From contig JBKPRA010000022.1 of NCBI GenBank assembly GCA_046734335.1, positions 1-61,298 of the forward strand: a stretch of 61,298 bases of DNA. The letters are read 5' to 3'. This document shows positions 7,276 to 15,986 of this stretch, in pieces. The notes beneath the pieces were generated by a model. That model ran no database searches. It saw only the letters and a list, made by a program, of their open reading frames with translations, and was not told the DNA's origin. Within the stretch, counting starts at the first letter, position 1, and every line of letters starts with the position of its first letter. Position numbers and translations under genes: made by a program. Source of the DNA: DATBLE01 sp046734335 (GTDB lineage Bacteria > Actinomycetota > Thermoleophilia > Gaiellales > Gaiellaceae).

Positions 7276-8175
7276 ATGCGCGTCGTTCTCGGCTGCGGCA
7301 ACTTCGGAGGGATCGGCTCCGCCCCGGCCTTCTTCGGTCAGGGCGAGAGTCGTGAGCAGGCGTTCGACCTGATGGACGCCGCGTGGGCGCTCGGCCTCGA
7401 CCGCTTCGACACGGCGGACGCCTACGGAGGCGGCCGCAGCGAGGCCTGGATCGGCGAATGGATCGCCGCCACCGGCAACCGTCCGCGGATCACCTCGAAG
7501 ACGTTCAACGCGATGGAGGACGGGGCAGACTTCGGGCTGGCTCGCGACCGCGTCTTACGCCAGGTCGAGACCAGCCTCGCGCGGCTCCGGATCGAGCACA
7601 TCGATCTCTACCTGACGCACGAGCCCGACCCGGAGACGCCCGTGGAGGAGACCTTCGCCACCTTCGCCGCGCTGACGGAGCGCGGCCTGATCGACGCCTG
7701 GGGCATCAGCAACGTCACCGCAGACGACCTGCGCCAGTGGCTCGCCCTCGGCACGCCCTCGCTCGTGCAGAACTCGTACTCGCTCCTGGAGCGCGGCGAC
7801 GAGCAGGAGGTGATCCCCGTGTGCGAGCAGCACGGCGTCGAGTACCAGGCGTTCAGCCCGCTGGCCGGCGGCTGGCTGACCGGGAAGTACCGACGGGGTG
7901 AAGCGCCGCCGCCGGGCTCGCGGATGACGATGCGGCCGGAGCCGTACCGCCATCTCGACAGCGAGTCGGTGCACGCCGGGCTCGAGCGGCTCGCGAACGC
8001 CGCCGCCGCGCGCGAGGTGAGCACCGCCGCGCTGGCGCTGGCGTGGGTGCTCGGCGAGGTCGGATCGGTGGTGGTGGGGCCGCGCCGGCCGGAGCACCTC
8101 GAGAACGTCCACGAGGCGTTGTCGCTGTCGCTCTCAGCCACCCAGCGCGAGGAAGTAGGCTCGTTCTTCGACTGA
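7276..8175 (+). CDS. Aldo/keto reductase
   Basis: This 299-residue NADPH-dependent carbonyl reductase has a complete catalytic tetrad: D45 and Y50 (FDTADAYGGGRSE), K75 (ITSKTF) and H115 (LYLTHEPD). The cofactor phosphate region near the C-terminus (SVVVGPRRPEHLENV) is also present. The natural aldehyde or ketone is unknown. GGGG four bases before the ATG is a weak ribosome-binding site. It starts a run of three overlapping genes with an ornithine-cyclodeaminase-like protein and a PLP dehydratase. That suggests a role beside amino- or imino-acid metabolism, although this is inference from position. Confidence 0.92.
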   Translation: MRVVLGCGNFGGIGSAPAFFGQGESREQAFDLMDAAWALGLDRFDTADAYGGGRSEAWIGEWIAATGNRPRITSKTFNAMEDGADFGLARDRVLRQVETSLARLRIEHIDLYLTHEPDPETPVEETFATFAALTERGLIDAWGISNVTADDLRQWLALGTPSLVQNSYSLLERGDEQEVIPVCEQHGVEYQAFSPLAGGWLTGKYRRGEAPPPGSRMTMRPEPYRHLDSESVHAGLERLANAAAAREVSTAALALAWVLGEVGSVVVGPRRPEHLENVHEALSLSLSATQREEVGSFFD

Positions 8176-9149
8176 TGGCGATCCTCGTCCTCACCCAGAG
8201 CGAGGTCGAGCAGCTCCTCGACATGGGAGGCTGCATCGAGGCGATGGCGGAGGTCCTCGCCGCCCTCGAGCGAAACGAGCTGTTCCTGCCGCTCCGCATG
8301 ATCGCCTTCCCGCCCGGCCAGTCGAGCGCGATCGGGCTCATGCCCTCCTACCGCGGCGGGGAGTCCGCCGCCTACGCGCTCAAGACGATCTGCCTCTTCC
8401 CCGACAACCCGAGCCGCGGGCTCGATCCGCACCAGGGGACGGTCACGCTCTTCTCGGGCGAGACCGGTGAAGTCCGCGCGCTGATGAATGCCTCCGCAAT
8501 CACAGCGATCCGGACGGCCGCGGTCTCCGGGGTCGCGACCCGCTTGCTCGCGCGCGACGACGCCCGCGAGTTGGCGATCGTCGGCGCAGGCCACCAGGCA
8601 CACCCCCACGTCGCGGCCATGCTGGAGGCGCGGCCGTTCGACAAGATCCGGATCGCCGCCCGCTCGCTCGAGAGCGCCGAGCGGCTCGCCGCGGAGTGGC
8701 CGCTCGCCACGGCCGTCGACAGCGTCGAGGAGGCCGTGCGCGGAGCCGACGTCGTCTGCACGGTCACGAACTCAAGCGAGCCGGTGCTGAGGCATGAGTG
8801 GCTGAGGGAGGGCGCCCACGTGAACGCGGTCGGCTCGAGCATCAGGACCGCCCGCGAACTGGACTCGGCGACGATCGCCGCGTGCTCGCTGTTCGTCGAC
8901 CGCCGCGAGTCGACGGTCAACGAGGCGGGCGACTACCTGATTCCGCTCACGGAAGGCGCGATTTCCGGCCCCGAGCACATCCGGGCGGAGCTGGGCGAGA
9001 TCCTGACCGGTGCCCACCCGGGACGGACGTCCGCGGGCGAGCTGACCGTCTTCAAGTCCCTCGGCCTCGCGGTCGAGGACCTCGCCGCCGCCGAGTACGT
9101 CGTCCGGCGCGCGGCCGAGCGAGGCGTCGGCACGACCGTCGAGTTTTGA
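8175..9149 (+). CDS. Ornithine cyclodeaminase / mu-crystallin family protein
   Basis: This 324-residue NAD(P)-dependent member of the ornithine cyclodeaminase family has a Rossmann fingerprint LAIVGAGHQAHPHVAA in the middle and the family's arginine-rich TAIRTAAVSGVATRLLAR just before it. Family members are cyclodeaminases, imine reductases (ketimine reductase) or alanine dehydrogenases; the substrate cannot be assigned. The ATG at 8175 shares one base with the stop of the aldo/keto reductase. The longer frame upstream is only read-through of another frame. The next gene begins inside its stop codon. Confidence 0.9.
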   Translation: MAILVLTQSEVEQLLDMGGCIEAMAEVLAALERNELFLPLRMIAFPPGQSSAIGLMPSYRGGESAAYALKTICLFPDNPSRGLDPHQGTVTLFSGETGEVRALMNASAITAIRTAAVSGVATRLLARDDARELAIVGAGHQAHPHVAAMLEARPFDKIRIAARSLESAERLAAEWPLATAVDSVEEAVRGADVVCTVTNSSEPVLRHEWLREGAHVNAVGSSIRTARELDSATIAACSLFVDRRESTVNEAGDYLIPLTEGAISGPEHIRAELGEILTGAHPGRTSAGELTVFKSLGLAVEDLAAAEYVVRRAAERGVGTTVEF

Positions 9150-10084
9150 TCACGCTCGCCGAGATCGAGCGCGCCCGCGAGCGGATCGCGGGCGCGGCGG
9201 TGCGGACGCCGCTCGTCCGCCTACCCGACACCGACATCTGGCTGAAGCTGGAGAACCTCCAGCCGGTCGGCTCGTTCAAGATCCGCGGCGCGACCAACGC
9301 GATCCGGGCGGCATCACCGGAGGAGCTCGCAGACGGCGTGGTCACTGCGAGCGCGGGGAACATGGCGCAGGGCGTGGCGTGGGCAGCCCGGGAGGCAGGC
9401 GTTCCGGCGACGATCGTCGTCCCTGACCACGCGCCGCAGACGAAGCTGGATGCGATCGAGCGACTGGGCGGACGGGTGATCAAGGTTCCCTTCGAGCGCT
9501 GGTGGCAGACGATCGTCGAGTCGCGCTTCGAGGGCGTCGAGGGCAGGTTCGTCCACCCCGTCGAGGACGAGCTGGTGATGGCCGGCAACGGCACGATCGG
9601 GCTGGAGCTGGTCGAGGATCTGCCGGACGTCGACACGGTGCTCGTTCCCTTCGGCGGAGGTGGCTTGTCGACCGGGATCGCCAGCGCCGTCAAGGCACTC
9701 CGACCATCGGCGCGGATCTACGGCGTCGACCCCGAGACCGGGCCGGCACTGAGCAAGGCATTCGCCGGCGGCGAGCCCGTCGCGGTCGAGCACGTCCCCT
9801 CGTTCGTCGACGGCTCCGGCAGCCGGGGGGTGCTCGAGTCGATGTGGCCATACGTAGGCAGCGCACTGGACGGGGCGTACGTCGCCCCGCTCGACGAGAT
9901 CGCCGACGCCGTCCGGCTCCTCGCCGAGCGAGTCCGGGTGATCGCGGAGGGCGCCGGGGCGCTCGCGCTCGCGGTCGCCCGCTCGGGCCGGGCGGGCGAC
10001 GGAAGAATCGCGTGCATCGTCTCCGGGGGGAACATCGACGTCGCGGTCCTGACCCGCATCCTGGCGGGCGAGACGCCGCGGTAG
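9146..10084 (+). CDS. PLP-dependent threonine/serine dehydratase-like protein
   Basis: This 312-residue fold-type II PLP enzyme is related to threonine dehydratase and serine racemase. The PLP lysine is K45 in VGSFKIRGATN. The phosphate-binding glycine loop is PFGGGGLSTG, and the cofactor asparagine lies in SAGNMAQG. There is no C-terminal regulatory ACT-like domain, so it is the catabolic/short type rather than full-length IlvA. The start is TTG at 9146, overlapping the preceding stop as TTGA; no other start fits. Probable reaction: deamination of a hydroxy-amino acid to a 2-oxoacid, possibly feeding the preceding two reductive enzymes. Confidence 0.88.
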   Translation: MITLAEIERARERIAGAAVRTPLVRLPDTDIWLKLENLQPVGSFKIRGATNAIRAASPEELADGVVTASAGNMAQGVAWAAREAGVPATIVVPDHAPQTKLDAIERLGGRVIKVPFERWWQTIVESRFEGVEGRFVHPVEDELVMAGNGTIGLELVEDLPDVDTVLVPFGGGGLSTGIASAVKALRPSARIYGVDPETGPALSKAFAGGEPVAVEHVPSFVDGSGSRGVLESMWPYVGSALDGAYVAPLDEIADAVRLLAERVRVIAEGAGALALAVARSGRAGDGRIACIVSGGNIDVAVLTRILAGETPR

Positions 10085-10087
10085 GAT
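10082..10087 (+). promoter_or_regulatory. -10 box TAGGAT of the peroxiredoxin gene
   Basis: TAGGAT is followed by six bases and GTG at 10094. Its TAG is the stop codon of the preceding dehydratase gene, so the peroxiredoxin can be made from its own leaderless message although it directly follows an operon. Confidence 0.6.
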
Positions 10088-10093
10088 CGGGTC

Positions 10094-10528
10094 GTGCTCG
10101 AGATCGGCGACCGGTTCCCAGTCGAGAAGCTCTCGACGCCGCCCGGAGGCCCGGCGGTCGTCTTCTTCTACCCGGCCGCGCTCACCCCCGGCTGCACGAT
10201 GGAGGCGAAGGGCTTCAACGACCGCTACCAGCGCTTCCGCGACGCCGGCTACGAGGTGATCGGGGTGAGCATCGACCAGTCTGCGAAGAACGACGAGTTC
10301 CGGTCGGAGTGTGGGCTCGACTTCCCGCTCGTCTCGGACGAGGACGCCTCGCTGACCACCGAGCTCGACCTGATGAAGGAATACGGGGAGTACGGCACAT
10401 TCGCGCGTCGCGTCACATACCTCCTCGACGGCGACGGAGTCGTGCAACGCGTGTGGGACGTGGAGGACGCAGCGGCGCACCCGGAAGAGGTGCTCGCAGC
10501 CGTCGACGAGGGGCAGGCGTCAGCCTGA
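10094..10528 (+). CDS. bcp: Peroxiredoxin (BCP/PrxQ-like)
   Basis: This 144-residue thioredoxin-fold peroxidase reduces hydroperoxides. The peroxidatic cysteine is C34 in ALTPGCTMEAKGF. The resolving cysteine that atypical two-Cys PrxQ proteins carry five residues later is replaced by lysine. The only other cysteine is C73 (SECGLDFPL), so it is either a one-Cys enzyme or uses an unusual partner. The GTG start at 10094 follows a TAGGAT box with six-base spacing. It stands alone between the dehydratase operon and the bicupin gene. Confidence 0.9.
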   Translation: MLEIGDRFPVEKLSTPPGGPAVVFFYPAALTPGCTMEAKGFNDRYQRFRDAGYEVIGVSIDQSAKNDEFRSECGLDFPLVSDEDASLTTELDLMKEYGEYGTFARRVTYLLDGDGVVQRVWDVEDAAAHPEEVLAAVDEGQASA

Positions 10529-10551
10529 CCCTGCTTCTTGCCGACAGCTCG

Positions 10552-10573
10552 GACGGACTGAAGCCCGTCCCTC
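10552..10573 (+). repeat. Dispersed 22-bp repeat, copy 1
   Basis: This 22-base intergenic stretch, beginning GACGGACTGA and ending GTCCCTC, recurs at 17204-17225 with two mismatches. It can fold through GACGG/CCGTC. It lies between the peroxiredoxin and bicupin genes. A short interspersed element is suggested by only two copies. Confidence 0.4.
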
Positions 10574-10634
10574 GGTCACGCACCCGGTGGACGAACCCGC
10601 CGCTTGCTGAGACAATCCCGCGTTCTTCCCCCGT

Positions 10635-11342
10635 ATGGCCGGCTATGTGATCGACGAGGACGCCGTTGCGGCGCGGACGACCGAGGGCGACACCGCCTCG
10701 ACCCGCGTCGCCATCGATGCCTCGTGCGGCTGCGAGCGGCTCGAGCAGAAGGTGATCCGTTTCCGGCCAGGACGCTCGCAGGAGCGGATCCTCGAAGGCA
10801 GGCAGGAGGTGCTCTACGTGGCCGAGGGCAGCGGCACGCTGCGCGTCAACGGCGACGAGCACCCGCTCGAATCGGAGATGGGCGTCTACCTGACTCCGGG
10901 CGACCGCTACTCGGTCGAGAACGACGGCCCCGACGATCTGCTCGCGATCTCCGTGACGGCACCGCAGGAGGCGCCCGAGGCAGGCGCGCACGGCGTCACC
11001 GTGCGCTACGCGGACCAGCCGGTGCTTCCGGCGAGCCCGAACCGCGAGTTCCGCTATCTCGTGAACCAGGACATCGGCTGCCCCGAGGTGACCCAGTTCG
11101 TCGGGACGATCCCGCCGGGTCGGGCCGGGATGCATAGCCACGTCTACGACGAGGTCGTCTACGTGATCGAGGGGGAAGGCGTGCTACACATCGGCGGCGA
11201 AGAAACGCCGATCGGACGAGGGACGTGCATCCACCTACCGCCGCTCGTCGAGCATTGCCTCGAGAACACCGGCGCTAACCCGATGCGCGTATTGGGCGTC
11301 TTCCATCCACAGGGAGATCCCGCTTCACGGGCCTCTGAGTAA
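10635..11342 (+). CDS. Bicupin protein
   Basis: This 235-residue protein contains two cupin barrels, at about residues 35-105 and 135-230. The first has no clear His-x-His. The second is a full metal site, with GMHSHVYDEVVYVIEGEG supplying His-x-His and Glu, and IHLPPLVEHCLEN supplying the last His. Two-domain cupins of this kind include dioxygenases, isomerases such as ureidoglycine aminohydrolase relatives, and oxalate-type enzymes. A precise function cannot be given. The ATG has no clear Shine-Dalgarno; a GACAAT sequence lies about 18 bases upstream. It precedes an ABC transporter operon on the same strand, which may hint at a shared substrate. Confidence 0.82.
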   Translation: MAGYVIDEDAVAARTTEGDTASTRVAIDASCGCERLEQKVIRFRPGRSQERILEGRQEVLYVAEGSGTLRVNGDEHPLESEMGVYLTPGDRYSVENDGPDDLLAISVTAPQEAPEAGAHGVTVRYADQPVLPASPNREFRYLVNQDIGCPEVTQFVGTIPPGRAGMHSHVYDEVVYVIEGEGVLHIGGEETPIGRGTCIHLPPLVEHCLENTGANPMRVLGVFHPQGDPASRASE

Positions 11343-11393
11343 TCGAGCGTGAAGCGCGGAGAACCGCAACAGAATCGACAGGAGGTTGAGGGT

Positions 11394-12578
11394 ATGAAGT
11401 TGAGGATCACGTTCGCGGCGGTGGCGGCCTTGTCGCTCGTCGTCGTCGCCGCGGCGTTCGCCGGCTCCGACGGGAAGGCCGCCAAGGCCGCCCGCGGCTC
11501 CGCAGCGATCGCCTGCGGGACGACCAGGACGATCGGGGTGGCCGCGCCGATCACAGGTCCGGCTGCGTCGATCGGCCAGCAGCAGCTGCGCTGGGCGCAG
11601 TACTACGTCAAGCGCTGGAACGCGGTGAAGGCGAACGCGAAGCAGAAGATCGCGATCGTCCAGGGTGACACGCAGCTCGGCGTCGACACGGCGTTCGCGG
11701 TCAAGGTCGCGCAGTCGTTCGCGTCGAACTCGAAGGTGCTCGGCGTCGTCGGACTCGCCGGCAGCCAGGAGAACGTCGCTGCGACGTCCGCGCTGAAGGG
11801 GGCCGGCCTCGGGTGGGTCTCCGGATCGGCAACCCGCGTCTCGCTGACGGACGGACACACCGACGGCGTCAACCGGCAGGGCTACTTCTTCCGGACGGTG
11901 CCGAACGACAACATCCAGGGCCCGACGGTCGCGAACTACATCCGCCTGAAGATCAAGGCGGACCGCGTGGTGATCATCGACGACCAGGAGGCCTACTCGC
12001 AGGGCCTGGCGGACACCGTCCAGGCGAACCTGAAGGCGCACAACGTGAACGTCACGCGCGAGTCGGTCAGCCAGGACACGACCGACTTCTCCTCGCTGAT
12101 CGCCAAGATCCCGGGGAACACGGACGTCGTCTACATTCCGTGGCAGCTCTCGCCGCGGGCGCAGGCGTTCGGCCAGCAGCTCAAGGGAGCGGGCAAGAAC
12201 GCAACGCTGTTCGGCTCGGACGGACTGTTCGACCCGTCGACCTTCAAGATCAACGGCTCGTTTGTGTCGTTCTTCCCAGTCGACACGAACACCGGCGTCG
12301 TGAAGGCCTACGCCGCCGCTCACGGCGGTGACAGCGAGACGTTCGGCGCTCCGTCCTACGCGGCGACGCAGGTGGTCGTCGGCGCGATCACGAGGGCGTG
12401 CAAGGACGGCAAGGCAACCCGCGCCGAGGTGCGTCGGCAGATCGCGCTGACGAACATCCCGGCGGCTCTCTCGATCCTCGGCTTCCGGGTCGTGTTCCAG
12501 AGGAACGGCGAGCTCCGCTTCGGCGGCTTCGGCGTCTTCCAGATCCAGTCCGACGCCTCGTACAAGCGCGTCGGGTAA
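11394..12578 (+). CDS. ABC transporter substrate-binding protein (branched-chain amino acid type)
   Basis: This 394-residue secreted periplasmic-type binding protein of the LivJ/K family has a signal peptide (MKLRITFAAVAALSLVVVAAAFAG) and a bilobal receptor domain starting with TRTIGVAAPITGPAASIGQQQ. No lipobox cysteine is evident at the cleavage site. Ligands of the family include branched amino acids, amides, urea and aromatic acids; this ligand is unknown. The ATG at 11394 is set by a strong AGGAGG eleven bases upstream; an upstream in-frame ATG at 11349 lacks one. It is the first gene of a five-gene import operon and is followed by a strong hairpin. Confidence 0.92.
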   Translation: MKLRITFAAVAALSLVVVAAAFAGSDGKAAKAARGSAAIACGTTRTIGVAAPITGPAASIGQQQLRWAQYYVKRWNAVKANAKQKIAIVQGDTQLGVDTAFAVKVAQSFASNSKVLGVVGLAGSQENVAATSALKGAGLGWVSGSATRVSLTDGHTDGVNRQGYFFRTVPNDNIQGPTVANYIRLKIKADRVVIIDDQEAYSQGLADTVQANLKAHNVNVTRESVSQDTTDFSSLIAKIPGNTDVVYIPWQLSPRAQAFGQQLKGAGKNATLFGSDGLFDPSTFKINGSFVSFFPVDTNTGVVKAYAAAHGGDSETFGAPSYAATQVVVGAITRACKDGKATRAEVRRQIALTNIPAALSILGFRVVFQRNGELRFGGFGVFQIQSDASYKRVG

Positions 12579-12596
12579 CACTCCAACCTGAAGTGC

Positions 12597-12634
12597 AAGG
12601 CGTGCGGCCCATCGATGGATGGGCCGCACGCCTT
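12597..12634 (+). terminator. Strong hairpin between binding-protein and permease genes
   Basis: A perfect 17-bp stem, AAGGCGTGCGGCCCATC (12597-12613) with its complement at 12618-12634, is closed by the loop GATG and followed by TCT. It lies 18 bases after the binding-protein stop and 26 bases before the permease start. The position suggests a partial terminator or mRNA-stabilising hairpin that gives high binding-protein output and lower membrane-component output. Confidence 0.7.
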
Positions 12635-12660
12635 TCTATGAGAGGGTTGCAGGCGTGGGG

Positions 12661-13698
12661 ATGAGCCAGAACCTCCGGGTCCAGCTCGCCAACCTCGGAG
12701 GATTGGCGGTCATCCTCGCCTGCTGGACGATCTACGCCGTCTACTTCTCGCCCACGCAGGGATGGACGTTCTACTTCCAGCTCACGGTGAACGGGATCAT
12801 CCTCGGCAGCGTGTACGCCCTGATCGCCCTCGGCTACACGATGGTGTACGGGATCCTGAAGCTGCTCAACTTCGCCCACGGCGACGTGTTCATGATCGGA
12901 GCGTTCATCGCCTTCGGCGTCCTGACGCTGATCGGAGGCGCGTACAACCCGGCGATTCCCGCGGGAGCCGGCGGCGCGCTGATCCTGCTGTGCATGTTCG
13001 TGGCCGCGATGGGCGGCTCGGGACTGCTCGGGGTCGCGATCGAGCGCTTCGCCTACCGGCCGCTCCGCAACGCGCCGAGGATCGCGCCGCTGATCACCGC
13101 GCTCGGAGTGGCGTTCTTCCTGGAGAACTCGATGCTGCTTCTCTTCGGATCGCGGTTTCGAACGTACAACGGCTTCGATCTCGTCTCGTACAACGGCATC
13201 CACATCGGCGGTGACAACGGCGTCTTCATCCAGTACCTGGGTCTGATGGTCATCGTCAGCGCGGTGGTGTTGATGGTCGCCCTCGTCGCCCTCGTGCGCT
13301 GGACGCAGTTGGGCAGGGCGATGCGGGCAGTCTCGTTCGACGGGGAGGCCGCGGCGATGATGGGCATCGACATCAACCGCGTGATCGCCGGCACGTTCTT
13401 CATCGGCTCGGCCCTCGCGGGGGCCGCCGGCGTCATGTTCGCGCTGCTCTACAGCCAGATCTACCACCTGATGGGCTTCCTCGCCGGCCTCAAGGGCTTC
13501 ACCGCCGCGGTCGTCGGCGGGATCGGCAGCATCCCGGGCGCGATGCTCGGCGGGCTGCTCGTCGGCCTCGTCGAGTCGTGGGCAAAGGGCTACTTGAATG
13601 GAAATGTCGCCGACGTGGTCGTGTTCGGGATCCTGATCGCGATCATGCTGATCCGCCCGACCGGCCTGCTGGGCACGCCCGCGCTGCAGAAGGTGTAG
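12661..13698 (+). CDS. livH: ABC transporter permease, LivH family
   Basis: This 345-residue integral membrane permease has about eight hydrophobic helices and the LivH signature near the first helices (NGIILGSVYALIALGYTMVYGILKLLNFAHGD). The cytoplasmic coupling region is LGRAMRAVSFDGEAAAMMGIDINRV. It pairs with the LivM-type protein encoded three bases downstream to form the transmembrane channel. The ATG at 12661 has only a weak GGGG upstream. The gene lies behind the hairpin that follows the binding-protein gene, so its expression is probably reduced relative to that gene. Confidence 0.92.
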   Translation: MSQNLRVQLANLGGLAVILACWTIYAVYFSPTQGWTFYFQLTVNGIILGSVYALIALGYTMVYGILKLLNFAHGDVFMIGAFIAFGVLTLIGGAYNPAIPAGAGGALILLCMFVAAMGGSGLLGVAIERFAYRPLRNAPRIAPLITALGVAFFLENSMLLLFGSRFRTYNGFDLVSYNGIHIGGDNGVFIQYLGLMVIVSAVVLMVALVALVRWTQLGRAMRAVSFDGEAAAMMGIDINRVIAGTFFIGSALAGAAGVMFALLYSQIYHLMGFLAGLKGFTAAVVGGIGSIPGAMLGGLLVGLVESWAKGYLNGNVADVVVFGILIAIMLIRPTGLLGTPALQKV

Positions 13699-13701
13699 CC
13701 C

Positions 13702-15186
13702 GTGACGGAACCCGGACCTCCCGCACCCGGCGCTCCTGCAGAGGAAGGGCGGCAGATCGGCGTCGACCAGTGGGTGGCCCAGGCGGACGCGCGCCGGGAA
13801 GAGCATCGTGGCGCGTGGGGATCGATCGTCCGGATCTGGCGGATGCTCCCTCCGGCCGGGAAGCTCGCGCTGCTCACGCCCGCGATCGCGGTCCCGTTCC
13901 TTCCGATCAGCAACGGGAACCTCTTCAACTACGGCATCTTCATCCTGATCTACGCGCTGCTCGCGCTCGGGCTGAACGTCGTGCTCGGCTTCGCCGGACT
14001 GCTCGATCTCGGCTACGTCGCTTTCTTCGGCTTCGGCGCCTACATCTACGCCTTGCTCTCGGGCACGCATAGCGAGAAGGGCCACACGTACACGCACCAC
14101 TGGGACGCGCAGTGGTCGATCCCGGTGTGCGTCGCGATCTGTGCGCTGCTCGGGCTCTTCCTCGGCTCGTCATCGCGCCGGCTGCTCGGCGACTACCTCG
14201 CGATCGTCACGCTCTTCTTCGGCCAGGCGTTCGTCATCTTCACCAACGCCACCGATCCCTACGGGATCACCAACGGATCCAACGGTCTCGCCAACGTCGA
14301 TCCACTCACATTCCTCGGCGGCCACGTCACGATCGACACGACGCGCGGGTACTACTGGTTCCTGCTCGGCGTCGTCGCCCTCGTCCTGGTCGTGCTCCAC
14401 TTCCTCAGCGAGTCCCGGACCGGGCGGGCCTGGAAGTCGGCGCGCGAGGATCCGCTGGCGGCCGAGCTGATGGGCATTCCCGTCAACCGGCTCAAGATCA
14501 TGGCCTTCAGCTTCGGCGCGGGGATCGCCGGGCTCGCGGGGAGCATCTTCGCCGCCGTCCAGACCGGCGCGTTCCCCCAGAACTTCGGAACCGCGGTACT
14601 GATCCTGATCTACGCCGTCGTGATCCTCGGTGGCACCGGCAGCCTCAGTGGGATGCTCGTCGGCGCCATCGTGATCATCGCGTCCAACCAGGCACTCGAC
14701 TCCACGTCGCCCCCGAACAATGCGAGGGTCCTCTTCTACGCCGTCCTCATCGCCGCCGTGCTGCTGACCATGAAGTCCTGGCCGAAACGGCTGGCTGCCC
14801 TCGGCGGCGCCGCGCTGTTCGGCCTCGTGCTGCGCGAAGTCGTGGGGACGGTCTGGACGAACGGCACGAACGGCGAGGTGACATCCGGAGGCTTCCTCGA
14901 CTGGGTGATCCGACACTGGGTCCTGATCCCCGAGCATCCGCACCGGCTGGCGGTCTGGGGATATCTGCTGCTGATCGCCTGCATCGTCGTGCTCGTCCAG
15001 CTGAAGGGCTGGTGGCGCATCCTCGTCCTGGTGCCCACGCTCACCCTGACCGCGTTCGTGTGGGAGAACCTGATGATCGAGCAGCCGGCGGTCACACGAT
15101 CGGTCCTCTTCGGTGTGCTGCTGATCGCGGTGATGACGATCCGACCGCAAGGCCTGTTCGGCACCGCGAGGGTGGAAATCGTCTAG
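13702..15186 (+). CDS. livM: ABC transporter permease, LivM family
   Basis: This 494-residue permease partner is longer than the usual 300-350. An about 50-residue hydrophilic N-terminus precedes the first helix. The LivM core follows (LGLNVVLGFAGLLDLGYVAFFGFGAYIYALLSG), with coupling helix RTGRAWKSAREDPLAAELMGIPVNRLK. Extra hydrophobic segments come after about residue 345 (including VWGYLLLIACIVVLVQL). The GTG start lies three bases after the LivH stop. The gene ends with TAG sharing one base with the next GTG. The C-terminal extension is typical of some actinobacterial and chloroflexi LivM proteins, though this is from memory of the family. Confidence 0.9.
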   Translation: MTEPGPPAPGAPAEEGRQIGVDQWVAQADARREEHRGAWGSIVRIWRMLPPAGKLALLTPAIAVPFLPISNGNLFNYGIFILIYALLALGLNVVLGFAGLLDLGYVAFFGFGAYIYALLSGTHSEKGHTYTHHWDAQWSIPVCVAICALLGLFLGSSSRRLLGDYLAIVTLFFGQAFVIFTNATDPYGITNGSNGLANVDPLTFLGGHVTIDTTRGYYWFLLGVVALVLVVLHFLSESRTGRAWKSAREDPLAAELMGIPVNRLKIMAFSFGAGIAGLAGSIFAAVQTGAFPQNFGTAVLILIYAVVILGGTGSLSGMLVGAIVIIASNQALDSTSPPNNARVLFYAVLIAAVLLTMKSWPKRLAALGGAALFGLVLREVVGTVWTNGTNGEVTSGGFLDWVIRHWVLIPEHPHRLAVWGYLLLIACIVVLVQLKGWWRILVLVPTLTLTAFVWENLMIEQPAVTRSVLFGVLLIAVMTIRPQGLFGTARVEIV

Positions 15187-15986
15187 TGGCGCGCCTGCTC
15201 GATCTGGAAGGGGTCTCGAAGGCGTTCGGAGGGCTGCAGGTGATCCACGGCCTCGACCTGCACGTCGAGGAGAACGAGATCGTCAGCGTGATCGGCCCGA
15301 ACGGCGCCGGCAAGACCACACTGTTCAACCTGATCACCGGGGTCTACCGGCCGGACGAGGGCGAGATCCACTTCGGGGGCGAGTCGATCGTCGGGCTGCC
15401 GCCGTATCGCATCAACCAGCGCGGCATCGCCCGCACGTTCCAGAACCTGCGGTTGTTCCTGAACATGACCGTCAAGGAGAACGTGATGGCCGCCGCGTAC
15501 GGTCACACGCGCGCCGGCGTGGTGCGCTCGATCCTGCGGACGCCGGGCATGCGGCGCGAGGAGAAGGAGATCGCGGCTCTGGCGGAGCAACGCCTGTCCT
15601 TCTTCGGGCAGCGGCTGATGGGCTACCGGTGGGACCAGCCCGCCTACTCGCTCTCCTACGCGAACCGCCGCCGCCTGGAGATCGCACGGGCGACCGCGAC
15701 GAACCCGCGTCTCTTGTTGCTGGACGAGCCGGCCGCCGGGATGAACCCGGTCGAGACGCACGAGATCACCGAGCTGATCGCGAAGCTGCGGACCGACGGC
15801 GGCTACACGGTGCTCGTGATCGAGCACGACATGCACGTCGTCGAGGGAATCTCCGACCGCGTGGTCGCCCTCGACCACGGCGTCAAGATCGCCGAGGGCT
15901 CCTTCGAGCAGGTGGCCACGAACCCGCAGGTGGTCGAGGCGTACCTCGGACGCCCGGCAGCGGCTGCTGGGGGTGCGTCGGGATGA
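15186..15986 (+). CDS. livG: ABC transporter ATP-binding protein, LivG family
   Basis: This is a 266-residue ATPase subunit. Walker A is GPNGAGKTT (about residues 37-45), Walker B is LLLLDEPAAGMNP, and the H-loop histidine lies in VLVIEHDMHVV. The signature is SLSYANRRRLEIARA, a LivG-type variant of LSGGQ. The C-terminus has the LivG tail (GSFEQVATNPQVVEAYLG). GTG at 15186 shares one base with the LivM stop. It pairs with the LivF-type ATPase encoded next, whose ATG overlaps its stop. Confidence 0.94.
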   Translation: MARLLDLEGVSKAFGGLQVIHGLDLHVEENEIVSVIGPNGAGKTTLFNLITGVYRPDEGEIHFGGESIVGLPPYRINQRGIARTFQNLRLFLNMTVKENVMAAAYGHTRAGVVRSILRTPGMRREEKEIAALAEQRLSFFGQRLMGYRWDQPAYSLSYANRRRLEIARATATNPRLLLLDEPAAGMNPVETHEITELIAKLRTDGGYTVLVIEHDMHVVEGISDRVVALDHGVKIAEGSFEQVATNPQVVEAYLGRPAAAAGGASG

